Below, in pieces: positions 25,746 through 37,084 of a stretch of 64,000 nt of DNA. Source of the stretch: Chaetomium olivaceum (lineage: Eukaryota > Ascomycota > Sordariomycetes > Sordariales > Chaetomiaceae); contig JAYWVB010000003.1 in NCBI GenBank assembly GCA_039881045.1, positions 1,054,001-1,118,000 of the forward strand, in the 5' to 3' direction. Made by a program: the position numbers and the translations under genes. The notes beneath the pieces were generated by a model. The model ran no database searches. It was not told where the DNA came from and saw nothing but the letters and a program-made list of their open reading frames with translations. The stretch's first letter is position 1. Every line of letters starts with the position of its first letter.

Positions 25746-26217
25746 TCACAGAGCAACGAAGCTCGACGGACCCGTGTAGCTGTTACCGCCCGGGAAGTCG
25801 GACGACGGCAGGAAGTAGTCAAAGTTGGCCGTCGGCGTGCCGACCACGGAGATCAGCACGCGGTACTGGCCCGAAAGCACCTGGATGCGCACACGGACGT
25901 TGGGATCCGACGGCGAGCACACGAAGGGGCCAATGGCCGTGTTGACGGTGGTGGGGATCGTGCCGCCGGACGTTACGAAGTTGCAGGAGGCGCCCGTGTT
26001 CTCGGGGATGAGGGTGTAGTTCAGGGTCCAGCTGGGTTGTGTTAGGGGCTCTCTGAGGGTTTGGGGTGTTGAGGGAGACTTACTTGCACTGGGTTGATGT
26101 GCAGGAGAGCGCGAAGGGGTTGACGTTAATGCTGGTGGCGCGTGCCTCGATGGGAGAGGCGGACGCGGCGCTGGAGAAGAGGGCGGCGGCGCCGGCAACG
26201 ATGGGGGAGAGCTGCAT
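25746..26217 (-). CDS. Small secreted protein, unknown function
   Basis: A 139-residue protein from two exons (26217-26084 and 26031-25746) split by a 52-nt intron with GTAAGT donor and CAG acceptor. The ATG at 26217 begins a signal peptide (MQLSPIVAGAAALFSSAASA), with cleavage likely before SPIEAR. The mature part has four cysteines (CTSTQC, then GASCNF and FVCSPS), which could form two disulfides, and is rich in Thr, Asn, Ser and Pro with little charge. I do not recognise the family. Size, secretion signal and even cysteine number resemble fungal small secreted or cell-surface proteins, including candidate effectors, but no function follows from that. A TATAAG-like element lies about 120 nt upstream. 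Confidence 0.7.
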
Positions 26218-28000
26218 GTTTGCGGGTTTAGACTTGGTGTTCTGGAAACGTTTGAAAGTGGATGTATGGGTTGATTGAGCTACTACGTCTGTTAATGATA
26301 AAGGTTAACTGCCAAACAGCGGGGAAGATACACTTCTTATAGACGATGTCATCAGTTGCTTGCAATGTCAGCAAGGCGGTTACCTACCAGCCCTGCCATT
26401 GAGAACCTTGGTTCACTGCTCGGTCAGGAGGGCCTTGGTGCTTCAATCACGCATCACTGCGTCAATAATTGCATCCTATCCAAAGTTTGAGCCAGCTGAC
26501 GCATCGCATCGGTTCTCCGACCCCTGCCAGTCCGCATCACCTATGAGTTGACAGGGCTCAAACCATGGTAGCGAAGGCAGCTTTTTACTCTCGACCATCG
26601 AACAACCACTTTGAGTAGTCCTAGAGAGACGTTAAGTCGAACGTGAGTGACCATTTATAAGTTGTTCCTGTGATGAAGAACACTGGGAGAAATAGCCAAA
26701 AGTAAACCAACTCAGTATTAGCTTTCGCTGATAGGGTTGCACACGTCCTTCTCCCTAGACGTAAGCATCTTAAGGAACGCGAGACGAGGTCCGAGCTGGC
26801 TCCTTAACCATGCAGGTTGCCATCACATATGCCACTGGACCGAGACAGTACCTAGTGCTGACGCGCGCCGTCGCCAGGTGACCTATCAGGGGAAGGTAAG
26901 AAAACATATGACCAAAAAGAGCCAAAAGTGTAGGCATAGGAGAGCGGAGAAGAATCTAGGCTCTTTGGAAAGAGATGTTTTGCACACCATGTCGAGTTCT
27001 ATTCATAGCAGCCGTGTATTGTGGCTTTCCAACCTGTTTAGCGACACAGCTGAGCCCTAAAACGAAGCTACAGATGTAGCCGCTCTCCGGGACCGGATAG
27101 GGGCACGTTTCTCCGCCTAGAGAGCTTTGAAAGAGACGGCTGAAGGTAGGTTATTAAGGAGGCGGCATTCCAGCTGTCTCCCCTTTCCATCAACATTTTA
27201 GAACCATTTAACCGTATCCAAGAGTTATTAGCTTAATCCACGCAAAAGCTTCCAACCCGAGGATTGAGGTACCCTTGTAGGTTCGGACTTGGTTCATGCT
27301 AGTAAAGCATTTTGCATCGGGCTCAACCAGAAGCGGGCGAGCCACGGTCATTTATACGTGCATCTTATTGCCAGAAGGGGTTCTCTCACCCTGGCATCCA
27401 AGAAAAACCGAGGTCCAAGTCTGGATGTCGCCCAAACCTCAACCCTGGGAACGAAACGAAGGCCATCCGAAGCCCAAATAAACTACCTAGGCTATGCCAT
27501 TTAGTGACTTATCTTTTTTTGTATTTCATTTCATTTGCACGGTTTCTTGGCTCACTTTTATCAACTTTTGGTTCAATCCCTTTCGAATTCAGCTATTTCT
27601 TTTAGCCAGGGGGTGCCCTTTTATGCTCATCAGTACGGCTATTTCACCTGGAAGTAAGCGAAATAGCCTCTGATCTCAAAGACCTAATGTCTCAGGACTC
27701 ACAGATTCGAGATGTTGACGACAGGTGGGAAAAATGAGAGCCCGCCGCGCCACGCGCCTGTCTCAGTGTGCCTGCCCTAAACCCGGCTCGTCGGAAGACT
27801 GGCCGGCGTCAGCACGGAATAATCCACGTCAGCTGCTGAAGTAAGCGTTTTGGGGGTCAACGGCTTAAGTTGTCGGGTGGACATGCGTGTAAATCGCTGA
27901 TTCACTGGAACAAGCAACCCCTCCGCCGCTCCCCCTCTCCCCTCTCAAACGACTCACCAACATCACCATCAATACCCTCTCGATCCACACCACTCTCGCT
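26218..28000. other. Intergenic, no gene seen
   Basis: About 1.8 kb between the small secreted protein and the beta-lactamase-fold gene, transcribed away from each other. No coding region I can support. GGTTCAATCCC near 27570 resembles a tRNA B-box, but no A-box or cloverleaf can be drawn around it. Confidence 0.4.
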
Positions 28001-29221
28001 ATGGCCTCAGAGAGCATCGAGCCCGCTTTCCAAGCGGCCATTTCCTCGGGGGAGGTCAAAGGCGGCGTGATCTGCGCGACCAACACCCCGGGCGAGTTTA
28101 CGTACAATGCCGCGGTCGGGGAGCGCACGCTCCTCTCGGGGGAAAAGCGCCCGCAGAAGCTCGACGATATGCTCTACCTTGCATCCGCCAGCAAGCTCAT
28201 CGCCACCATTGCCGCACTGCAGTGTGTCGACGACGGCCAGCTCTCCCTCGATGGTGACCTCTCCGAGCTCGCGCCAGAACTCTCCCGCCTGCCCGTCCTC
28301 GCGGACGACACCGAGGGCGCTGAACCAGTCCCCGCCCAGCGACCCATCACGCTCGCGATGCTGCTCTCACATACCTCTGGGCTGGCCTACGATATTTCGG
28401 TGCCTCGCCTAGCGAAATGGCGGCAGAAGAACGAGGCACCGCTAGCGGAGGGCGCACGCCGCCCCGTCGAGGAAACCTATGCCTATCCGCTCGCTTTTCA
28501 GCCGGGTACGGGGTGGATGTACAGTCCGGGATTGGACTGGGCGGGCCGTGTGGTGGAGCGTGTTATAGGGACGACGCTGGGGGATCATGTGCGGCGGCGG
28601 ATTGCGGCGCCGTTGGGGATCGCGCCGGATGATGCGCAGTTTTATCCCGTGAGGGGTGACGGGGTGCGGGCGCGGCTGGTGGATCTGAATCCAGAGGACC
28701 CGGAGGGGCTGGGCCGCGCTGTGTTGGGTGGTGGCGGGGAATGGAACCAGCGTAGTCAGGGGGACTTTGGTGGACAGGGCTTGTTTATGACAGGGGAGGG
28801 CTATGTTAAGGTGTTGCGGTCGCTTTTGGCTAATGATGGGAAGCTGCTCCGGCCGGGAACGGTGGAAAAGATGTTCGAGAACCAGATCGGGCCTGACGCA
28901 GCCGAGGGACACCGTGCTGTCGTGCATCACCCAGCTGCGGTTTATTACCGGGTGGGAGTGGACGTAGACAAGAAACTGGGTTATGGTCTCGGCGGCTTGC
29001 TCACGTTAGAGGATCAAGACGGTTGGTACGGGGAGAAGACCATGACATGGGTTGGAGGTATGTCTTTAACTTGGTTTATCGATCGCAAGAATGACTTGTG
29101 CGGGATTGGTGCCGTTCAGCCCTCGCTCCCTTTCGCCGGCGCGACTGTGGAGGGCTTGAAGCAGACCTTCCGTCGTGATATTTACCGCAAGTACGCGGCG
29201 TGGAAGAAGGGGCGGGAGTAA
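28001..29221 (+). CDS. Beta-lactamase-fold serine hydrolase/transesterase
   Basis: A 406-residue single-exon protein of the beta-lactamase/class C penicillin-binding fold (PF00144 type), a group that in fungi includes esterases and LovD-like acyltransferases. The nucleophile motif SxxK is S62-A-S-K65. The typical LLSHTSGL segment is at 120-127, and the Tyr motif lies near Y173 in GTGWMYSPGLDWAG. The last residue of the usual Y-x-N/S motif is Pro here, so general-base function may differ. There is no signal peptide, so it is probably cytosolic. ATG at 28001 is chosen because the protein aligns with the family from there. No frame break and no intron. The gene is not next to recognisable polyketide or peptide synthase genes, so a role in secondary metabolism is not supported. 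Confidence 0.85.
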   Translation: MASESIEPAFQAAISSGEVKGGVICATNTPGEFTYNAAVGERTLLSGEKRPQKLDDMLYLASASKLIATIAALQCVDDGQLSLDGDLSELAPELSRLPVLADDTEGAEPVPAQRPITLAMLLSHTSGLAYDISVPRLAKWRQKNEAPLAEGARRPVEETYAYPLAFQPGTGWMYSPGLDWAGRVVERVIGTTLGDHVRRRIAAPLGIAPDDAQFYPVRGDGVRARLVDLNPEDPEGLGRAVLGGGGEWNQRSQGDFGGQGLFMTGEGYVKVLRSLLANDGKLLRPGTVEKMFENQIGPDAAEGHRAVVHHPAAVYYRVGVDVDKKLGYGLGGLLTLEDQDGWYGEKTMTWVGGMSLTWFIDRKNDLCGIGAVQPSLPFAGATVEGLKQTFRRDIYRKYAAWKKGRE

Positions 29222-29621
29222 AGCTCTTCATAGTCTGGTAGTGATGATATACCTGACACCGATGGGTGAGGTTTTGGTCGTTGAGTGTCGTTGGGTGTCG
29301 TTACTAAGCCTGTTACCGGAACCTTTCCCTGCGCCGCTTTACACGGTGATCCGATACGAAACGCTTACTGTGTACTTCTACGCATCGAGCGGCATCCAAC
29401 AGCTTTTGACAAGACCTTGGCTCGTTCTTCGTCCCCACATTGTGGATCTGCTGACGTGTTGGTTAATTCCGGCCCGGTCTTGGTATTCTCTCTCTTCTTT
29501 TTCCGTGAGATTATTGGAAGCTGGTCCACTCGCCTTCCTTCTTTTCTCCTTTTCTAGAAACGTCTGGCAAGCCCAGCCAAAAGTCAACAACACTTTCCAG
29601 TCTTCTTGGTCACCTCCAGGA
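29222..29621. other. Promoter region of the anoctamin gene
   Basis: Four hundred bases between the hydrolase stop and the anoctamin ATG. The anoctamin frame stays open upstream to 29175, but that sequence does not look coding. No clear TATA box. Confidence 0.4.
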
Positions 29622-31986
29622 ATGGAATATCCTGCCATACAAAAGGGGTCAATCTCACGCCAGGGACAGCGGTACAACGACAAGTACGTGATTGTCTACA
29701 ACTACAAGAACGTGGGTAAGTAGGCGGAGCTCACCAATACTTACGTAAACTTTCTAACCCGATAGACCCGGACGTTGCGAACAAGGAAGTCACTGCTTTG
29801 GTTCAAGACCTTGAGTCGGTAGGGTTGCACACAGAGCTGCGGGCCGGTCATGACAACACCCTTCTAGCCTTTGTCAAAGCTCCCCGGAAGACTCTGGGAA
29901 GCTACGTATACAATTCCCGGTTTGTATCCCCCCCCCCTTTCCTCGTCGGTTAGACCACTTACAACTGGCTTCTCAGACTCAAGGACTGGCTGTACGGGAT
30001 CGTTCAGACTCACCCTGGTGGGCCGAAAGATGCTGTTGTCGACGGCGCATTCGAAGCCGAGGATATCCTGTCTGTTTACCACTTGGTGAACTGGCCGAAG
30101 TCCAATGGCGGCGCTGGCATCACTCCCGGTTGGGGCCAGTGGGAGAACGTCGACAGCATCTTCCCATTGCATGACGAACCCACCAACCTGGCCCTCTTGA
30201 AACATCTGAGCAGCCGGTTCTTCCTAACTGGCAATGATCTCGACCAGATCCGGAATCTGTTCGGGACCAAGGTAATTTGTTGTCCTGATTATCCACCCTT
30301 GACCCAACTTTACCACGCCCAGAGGCTCACGTTTACTAGGTCGCGTTTTACTTTGCGTTCATCCAGACCTACGTTGTATTTCTGGCATTCCCAGCCCTCA
30401 CCGGGCTCATCGCATGGCAATTCTTGCCCACCTACTCCCCTACGTACGCCGTCCTCACCACCGTGTGGTGCACCATCTTTCTCGAGTATTGGAAGATCCA
30501 ACAGATCGACCTCAGCATCAGATGGGACGTGAAAGGCGTTGGGACAGTCAAAGTGAACCGCCCGCAATTCCGATGGCAGAGAGTCATCGTGGACAGTACC
30601 GGTCGAAAGAGGCATTATGTTTCGAGACGGAAGCAGGTTTTGCGTCAGCTGCTACAGATCCCCGTCATGGCCGCAGCCACGTTGGTTCTGAGCATAATCA
30701 TACTCGGCGTATTTGCTCTCGAGACACTGATTTCTGAAGGCTACAACGGGCCATACAAGAACGTCATCGTAAGTGTCTCCGGCCACTCCATCCTTATCCC
30801 CACCCTAATGCGAACGGTTCAGGAATATGTTCCCACAATACTACTCGGCGTCGCTCTGCCGCAAATCAACAGCTACCTCGAGTCCATCGCCACCCTCATC
30901 ACGGACTTTGAGAATCATCGGACTGCGGACAACTACGACATGTCACGCACGCAAAAGTTTTTCTTTCTTCAGATCATCACAAACTACCTGCCGATTTTCA
31001 TCACTGCATTTCTCTATGTTCCGTTTGGTGACCAGCTCATTCCTCTCCTCGAGTCTCTTGCTAGGCAATTTGGGGGTTCTTACGTGTCGAAGCACCTCGG
31101 GCACACTCACCACATCGACGGTGACAGACTACGCACCGAAATCATTGCCCTGACGGTGTCCGGTCAGCTTTCTTCGTTCTTCGAGGAGAATCTGCTGCCG
31201 ATTATCAAGCGGAAGTTCTATGAATGGTACCGCAACTTTCGCGCCACCAAGGCCGAGTCTTCCGACTTCTCTTCAATCGCCAACGATGACCCGAACGAGA
31301 TGGAGATACTCGAGAGTGCCCGCAGGCAAGCAGCACTAGAACCGTACAACGTCCAAGACGACATTGCCGAGATAGCCCTCCAGTTTGGGACTTTGGCGCT
31401 CTTTTCTCCCGTCTGGCCATTGATCTCGATCGGCTTTTTCCTCAACAACATCATCGAGCTGCGAACCGACTTCTTCAAGTTGACCCAAGGGCATCAGCGC
31501 CCCGCCCCTATTCGGACGGACGGCATTGGTCCATGGATTGCCTCGCTAGACTTCCTTGCATGGGCCGGTAGTATCTCGACCGGTGCCATCGTACACTTGT
31601 ACAGCCCCAACTCCATAGCCGGAGGGGCGTGGTGGGCTCTCCCAATCACAATCTTCATTAGCGAGCACATCTTTCTCGTCCTGCGTGCCATGGTCCGCTT
31701 TCTCCTGGACCGCATCGGGTCAGAGCAGATCCGCAAGCAGAGGAATGCGCAGTATCTCTCGCGGGTCAAGCACTTGGAAGAGATCGAGGCCAACCGACGG
31801 GCCAACCTCATGGTGACACCAGCCGAGAGAGAACGCGGGAGGTCAATCCGGGCCACGAGCAGTGATGCATTCTTTGCGAAGCAGGTTGAGGAGGGCGTGA
31901 GTGCACAAGTGGCGATTAATTTGATGCAGGCTTTCAGGAAGGCCAAAAGTGGAGAGGCCACAAGCCAACAGCCGAAATTGGATTAA
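29622..31986 (+). CDS. Anoctamin (TMEM16/Ist2-like) membrane protein
   Basis: Fungal member of the anoctamin family, whose members act as calcium-activated lipid scramblases or, like yeast Ist2, as ER to plasma-membrane tethers. Five exons fit in phase: 29622-29715, 29766-29919, 29977-30271, 30340-30768 and 30823-31986, giving 711 aa. Introns are 50, 57, 68 and 54 nt; the last is a multiple of three and open, so it is easily mistaken for coding. The N-terminal dimerisation-like domain is followed by the hallmark LFGTKVAFYFAF start of the first membrane span near residue 180, then FLEYWKIQQIDLSIRWD and several more spans. The C-terminal tail is short and lacks the long basic region Ist2 uses to reach the plasma membrane. 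The second donor (GTTTGT) is atypical. Confidence 0.88.
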
Positions 31987-32262
31987 TCCTTTTGGTGTCG
32001 TGTGGTTATTTTGTTCAGGTCATATCGGCATTAAACTGAACGGCTAGGACAAAGGGGTGGAATATGGGCAGAGTGAGTATAGTGGGGATGGCCGGGCAAA
32101 GAGGTCTATGGCAGTGAACTTAACTTATTGAATTGTAATAATACTAGCAATTATTGACCAGTTCAGGGTTGATAAGCAAACCAACCTACCTATTACAAAC
32201 ACACAAAGATAGCATCCGCGTCGTTTCTTTCGCCCCCCCTTCCCCAGCCGGGAGGCAACGTA

Positions 32263-33284
32263 TCAATAATGGATCATCATCGGCCCCAAAGCCATATCCT
32301 TCTCACCGCATTGAACATTTCTAATTGCCTCGTCCACTCGCAGCCCGCTTTCCATCAGCACCAAACCGTCCACCTCGATATCCACCGTTTCCCTGCGCCT
32401 ATATAGCGCCCTCAGCCTCGGCAGCAGCACCACATCCCCCACACAATACCGTACCATCTTCTCCCCCAACGGCCTTGCAGCAAACACATCACCACCAACA
32501 CCACCACTCTGCCCGAGCCCGGCCTTAACAGCCCTCTTAACCGCCAACCACTCCTCCGCCTCGCGCATCGCCTCCACCCCCAACCTCGTCATCCCACGAT
32601 GCCGAAACAGATCCTTCGCACTCCCCACCCAGTCCCCGCTTCCAAGAAGATCGCCCTCCACGCACTTCGCCAGCGACCTCACGTGCTTCCCACGCCCCCA
32701 CGCGGGCCGCGTCAGGAACTCGAGCAGCTGCAGGTCATACACCCCCGCCAGCCGCACGCCGTGCAGCCAGTAAAGGGCGTCGGCGTCGGCGCGGGCGTCC
32801 CAGAGGCATTTCTCGACGGTGGGGTCTTGGAGGATGGTTGTGAGGGTGCGTTGGCGCTGGAGTTGGGCGAGGGTGCCCTGGGAGGTGTTTGTGCAGAGGG
32901 GAGGGCTGGGTACCTTCTTCCGGGGGGTTGGGGGTATCTTGGCGGAGTTTGAGGATTTCGTGGGAGAGTGTGAAGTGTTGTGTTGAGGGTTGGCCAGCGC
33001 CAGTTTGTTTTGGTGATTGTTCTGATTGTTCTGGTTGGGGTGGTGAAGGTGGCGTGGCCGAGGACTTGGACGTCGATGAGGTAGGTTGTGTTTTGGGGTT
33101 GGAGGTGGGCGGTTAGGAGGGTGAGGGTGCCATGCCGCGAGAGGTTGGCGCCTTCGAGGTCGATGTAGAGCGTTGTACCTGGGGTTATCTCGGCCAGGAA
33201 GCTCTGTAGAACGGGGAGGGTTGAGATGATGATGGCTGGGGGCCTGCCATGAGTGTAATAATGTATCGGAAGTGAACTCGACAT
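32263..33284 (-). CDS. 3'-5' exonuclease-domain protein (DEDDy type)
   Basis: Protein of the DnaQ/RNase D-like exonuclease superfamily. Motif I is YIDLEG near residue 40. Motif II lies in LWDARADADALYWLHGV, and motif III is YCVGD followed by LRALY, giving a DEDDy set. Family members degrade RNA or single-stranded DNA ends with two metal ions; the substrate here is unknown. ATG at 33284 begins SSSLPIHYYTHGRPP. The N-terminal frame ends in GHATFTTP and the catalytic C-terminal half is in a different frame. Adding one C to the CCCC run (plus-strand GGGG 33037-33040) joins them through an Asn/Gln-rich linker into one 340-residue protein with no intron. No GT-AG intron could bridge the two frames. 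Intact family members have a shorter spacer there, so the linker is an insertion. Confidence 0.7.
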
Positions 33285-34848
33285 TCTTGTGATTGCTTCA
33301 TTGGTATCTGGTTGTTGTACGTTTTTCAAGGATACTGTGAGGCTTTTTTTTATTGAATGAGAGAGTAAAGTACGTAAAGACATCATAGTTATAGACGATT
33401 AGCACTTAAAGGTTCATGTGGTAACATGCTCGACGAAGCTCGGAGAACACACGAGATGTGCTCGGACAACAGTATACTGGATTTGGGCTAGCATCTCGGC
33501 CATTCTTGGCTATCTTGGATTTGCTTCTCTGTTATTATTATCTTGATATCTATACCCCTACTCCACGATGTCTATTCCCATTGTCCTAGGGGCGTCAGAT
33601 AGGATAAGGAAGTGTATGGTGTTTTGCCATTGTGTGGTCGATCGTTTTATTGAGCATTGTTCCACCAAAGACGCCCTGATACCGTGCATACGTTGTTACC
33701 TACATAGTGGATCTGTGACTGCTTCCTCTTGACTATCGACTATCGACTAATGGGTTTAACCATCCTCGCGGTCCTACTCCTATTTGGGTGATTGCTAACC
33801 TTTAACGTCCTGCTGGCATGCACTTACAGTGTTTTGCAATGACACCTGCATGTTACTAAGAGTGGACCTCTTCCTTACCTTAACGTATTAGTACATTCCA
33901 ATTGCTGGCACTCTCAGAAATCACACATCCCTCGGTTAACCCCTTTTGGCATCAACTTGAGGTTGGTAAGGGGGTTGTAGATTTGTAGTATTGTTGATCA
34001 ACATCGGTTCTATATGTTGCGGATAGACAAACGCACGAAGCTAGCCTGCTTAGACATTGGTGATTAATAATAAAGGTAGGTGGGAACATGCTCCTTTCAC
34101 CCTTTGTCATTCCATCAGAGCGAACACCATCTGTTTCCGGCGACAAACAAGACTGAGAGCTGCCGCTGCAACAGGCTTGGCATCGATGCAGGTGATGCCG
34201 TCTCAATCAACTATTGGCTGCACCACGACGATCCTGCTGGATGTCAGCTGGCTGACGATGCGTGACCTGCAGTTGGCAGAGTTAATCGGGGTTTGCCAGC
34301 ACCGGGAGTTCCCAAAACCTTGCTATCCTAGCTGAGGGCCCTGCATCTGAAGGTGTGCGGACACCACCTTCTCCTAGAAAAGAAGACGGGCCGCGACCCA
34401 ACCCCCAACCCAAAGAGCGTCGTTGCCGGTATGTTGCATTCAGGTATCACCAGACGGCTCTGATTGGGGACTAGCGGCACTCGCCCACCCTCCAACTTCA
34501 GCTCATCGGGCCACTAGGACCGCGCCGAGCGAGCTGCAAGTCATGCAGGAGCGGTCGTTGCAGCCTAATGCCGAGAAAGGGATAAGGCAATGGGTAAGGG
34601 CTCGTATGGTGTCCTCGAAACAAACCCTCCCTTGATAGGCTCCCTGATATGGCGTGCATCCGCGAAGGTGGTCTCAAGACGGGATCATCTTGGCGGTCGA
34701 CCGAGTCATCCAAGTCCTACGATACTTCCGCATAAAGCGACCCGGCGTCCTTGAATAGCCTTACCGAGCCCCTTCACCCCTGACCTCTCACCGCCATGCC
34801 CTCCAACTCCCATCCGAACACCTCCCCCACCATCAACCCGCCACCACC
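33285..34848. other. Intergenic, no gene seen
   Basis: About 1.6 kb between divergent genes. Nothing coding that I can support; plus-strand frames of 90 codons or less near 34057-34335 and 34423-34635 have no family resemblance. It must contain both promoters. Confidence 0.4.
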
Positions 34849-35427
34849 ATGGAGGTGACAACAACAACAACAGCAGCCCACCACCTCGAGGTCCGCACGC
34901 GCGTCATAACGCAAACCATAACGCGCCCCTTCACCACCATCACCGCCCTCGTCACCCTCGGCGTCGGCGACGGGAACGACGCCCCCACCCCGGAACCAAC
35001 CGCACCCCCACCACCACCACCACCCGCAGCCCCGCCAACAGACCAACAAATCCCCCCAGCCGCCGCCCCGCCATCCGCCCTCACGCCCTCCCAGCTCGGC
35101 GCCGTGCTGGGCTCCGTCCTCGGGCTAGCGACCCTAATCCTGATCATCTGCTGCATGGTGTCGCTGCAGCGGCGGAAGCGGCGTCTCGAGCGCGAGGAGA
35201 ACGATCGCGCGTATTATTACTATGATGACGACGGGGAGGACGATGAGGAGATGAGGGAGAATGGGCTGCGGGGTAGGGTGCGCGGTACGGCCGGGTGGAA
35301 TGTAAGGAGTGGGATGAGAAGGTGGGAGGGGCTCGTGGACCACGGTGCCGCCGCCGGTGAGGTTCCCCCCGACGCCGAGGTATACGACGTACTCGCAGAC
35401 GACGGAGCAGCAGATTGGTGGGGTTAG
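34849..35427 (+). CDS. Single-pass membrane protein, Pro-rich ectodomain
   Basis: A 192-residue protein starting at a strong ATG context (CACCATGG). The N-terminal part is Thr-rich then a poly-Pro stretch (residues about 49-77). One membrane span (LGAVLGSVLGLATLILIICC, about 84-103) is followed by a basic stop-transfer cluster (RRKRRLEREE) and an acidic Tyr/Asp-rich cytosolic tail (YYYYDDDGEDDEE). There is no cleavable signal peptide, so the span probably acts as a signal anchor. The plan resembles fungal cell-wall sensor-like or Mid2-like proteins, but no Cys-rich or WSC domain is present. I do not recognise the family. GC-rich codon use and the sharp domain order support a real gene; the single exon is assumed. 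Confidence 0.6.
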   Translation: MEVTTTTTAAHHLEVRTRVITQTITRPFTTITALVTLGVGDGNDAPTPEPTAPPPPPPPAAPPTDQQIPPAAAPPSALTPSQLGAVLGSVLGLATLILIICCMVSLQRRKRRLEREENDRAYYYYDDDGEDDEEMRENGLRGRVRGTAGWNVRSGMRRWEGLVDHGAAAGEVPPDAEVYDVLADDGAADWWG

Positions 35428-35663
35428 TCGGTATCCTTGATGTTGGGTGGGCTAGGCGGCGGGGCGGGGGGGGGATGAGTATCTAAGGAGGCTTGGAAGG
35501 GAGTCTGGTGGTCTGAGTGTGTTTGGAGAGAAGATGCCCTGGGGACGCGTGGTTGAGGATCATTTTCAATCTATGTACCAGGCTACGTACGCTCTTAAGG
35601 GGTTGACTGAGGGAGCCATAGGTACCTATACATGATGGCAGGTTGGCAATAATGCCGCCGGCT

Positions 35664-36649
35664 TTATGGGATTGTTACGTGGACGACCGACTTCTCGACC
35701 GGCTTCGCGACCGGCTTCTCGACCGGCTTCCCGACCAGCTCTTTCACTCTCTTTTTGTTAATAGCCCGCCCTTCCTTCTCACCACCAAGCACATGCTTTA
35801 GGACGCCGACAGCGAACTCGCCATGCTTTCCCATCACGGCGGCCATGCGTACTCTTTGCCCAGGTTCGTGAATGCCTGCCGCCACCAGCCCGCAGACGGT
35901 CTCGCGCATGATAAGATCGTCTGCGGACGTGTTGGAATACAGCTCGTCCACAGCTGCCATAAAATCAGGCCGATTGCGCCACACAGGCATGGCGGCACGA
36001 TGAAAGCGGTTTCTCGCGAAGTGCTTCAGCGTCTGGACGTCGTACTTGTTTGCTATGAGGTAAAGGCGGAGGGAGAGGAAGAGGTCGTCGTAGCACGCCC
36101 CTAGCTGTTTCATGCCGGGGAGCCGCATGGCTCCCTCGGCCTGTAACGCGTTCATGCCGTGTGAGGTAGTCGGCAAGGAGGTGTAATGGCCGCTGTAGAG
36201 AAATTGCAGGAATCTTTCCATGATCTCGGGTCGTTCCGCGGCAATACTGACAACAACGTGGGTGGCGGTAGCCGTCTCCTATCATAGATTGTTTAGCTCC
36301 CACACATCGTTCTCTTGCGCCAAATCAGCTTTCTTACAGGACCCCCGCGTATAATAGCCTTATGAAAGACGGACGACTGTGGACAGACAACAGAGCGATG
36401 GGCCTTAAACTCGACACTACCACTTTGGATAGTCATATCCGGGAGCTCGTCAGGGGAAGGGAGTTTTGGCATTGGCGCGATGGTGGAGGTATTCGGCAAA
36501 TCATTCGCCCGAGTTCGATCCGGGTTTTGAGCTTTGTTCTTCTTTAGAGCGTTGTTTTGGCCGTGATGGATTATTTCTTCGTGATTAGCCAGAATCATTT
36601 TAAATTTTCCTCCCTCGTTGATATCGGTAAATGCTGATGATGACGACAT
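35664..36649 (-). CDS. BTB/POZ-domain protein
   Basis: A 308-residue protein from two exons (36649-36338 and 36278-35664) with a 59-nt intron. The BTB fold begins near residue 70 with DMTIQSGSVEFKAHRSVVCPQSSVF, and continues after the intron with ERPEIMERFLQFLYSGHYTSL and a helical part (LIANKYDVQTLKHFARNRF). BTB domains dimerise and often link substrates to Cullin-3 ubiquitin ligases; no partner domain (Kelch, BACK, MATH) is seen. The first 60 residues are polar and probably disordered. The tail ends with a KPVE/KPVA repeat encoded by a 12-bp tandem repeat. No frame breaks. A T14G6 run lies about 50 nt upstream of the ATG. Confidence 0.8.
35685..35732. repeat. 12-bp tandem repeat, four units
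   Basis: Four near-identical units of consensus GACCGGCTTCTC inside the BTB gene. Being a multiple of three, copy-number change would add or remove KPVE-type residues in the protein tail without breaking the frame. Confidence 0.8.
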
Positions 36650-37084
36650 GATGAGTTGTGAGGCTCACAAATGGGGCTTCGGATGTAGGGACGGAATTGG
36701 TTTTTTTTTTTTTTGGGGGGAATGGATGGTTAATTTAGGGCAAAGAAGGAATGGTCGACTCCTAAAAGTTATATTAGTTGGATTGAAAGTTGAAGAGGTT
36801 TGATGGAAGGTGAAAAGGCACGAGGTGTCGGTATTTATGCAACATGGCTGTGGTCTGCACGGACGTAGCAGGGACGACGATGACGAGGAACTGGTAATCA
36901 TCTGTAGTCTGAACGTCATGGGCTTGGACCTCATCATCCGCCAACGCCTGATCTTGGGTATTGATGACGACTGGACCGGGTCATAGGACATTCTGATTTA
37001 GGTAGGTGACGAATTATTTGCATTCCCATGACGATTTCCTCGTACTCAGCTACAGAATTATCAGACAGACACACTAGCAAAGGC
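36650..37084. other. Intergenic with T14G6 run
   Basis: 435 bases upstream of the BTB gene and downstream of the GH62 gene. Contains T14 (36701-36714) followed by G6. No coding region seen. Confidence 0.4.

Noticed and set aside
27569..27580. GGTTCAATCCC resembling a tRNA B-box
   Set aside because: No A-box and no cloverleaf can be drawn around it.
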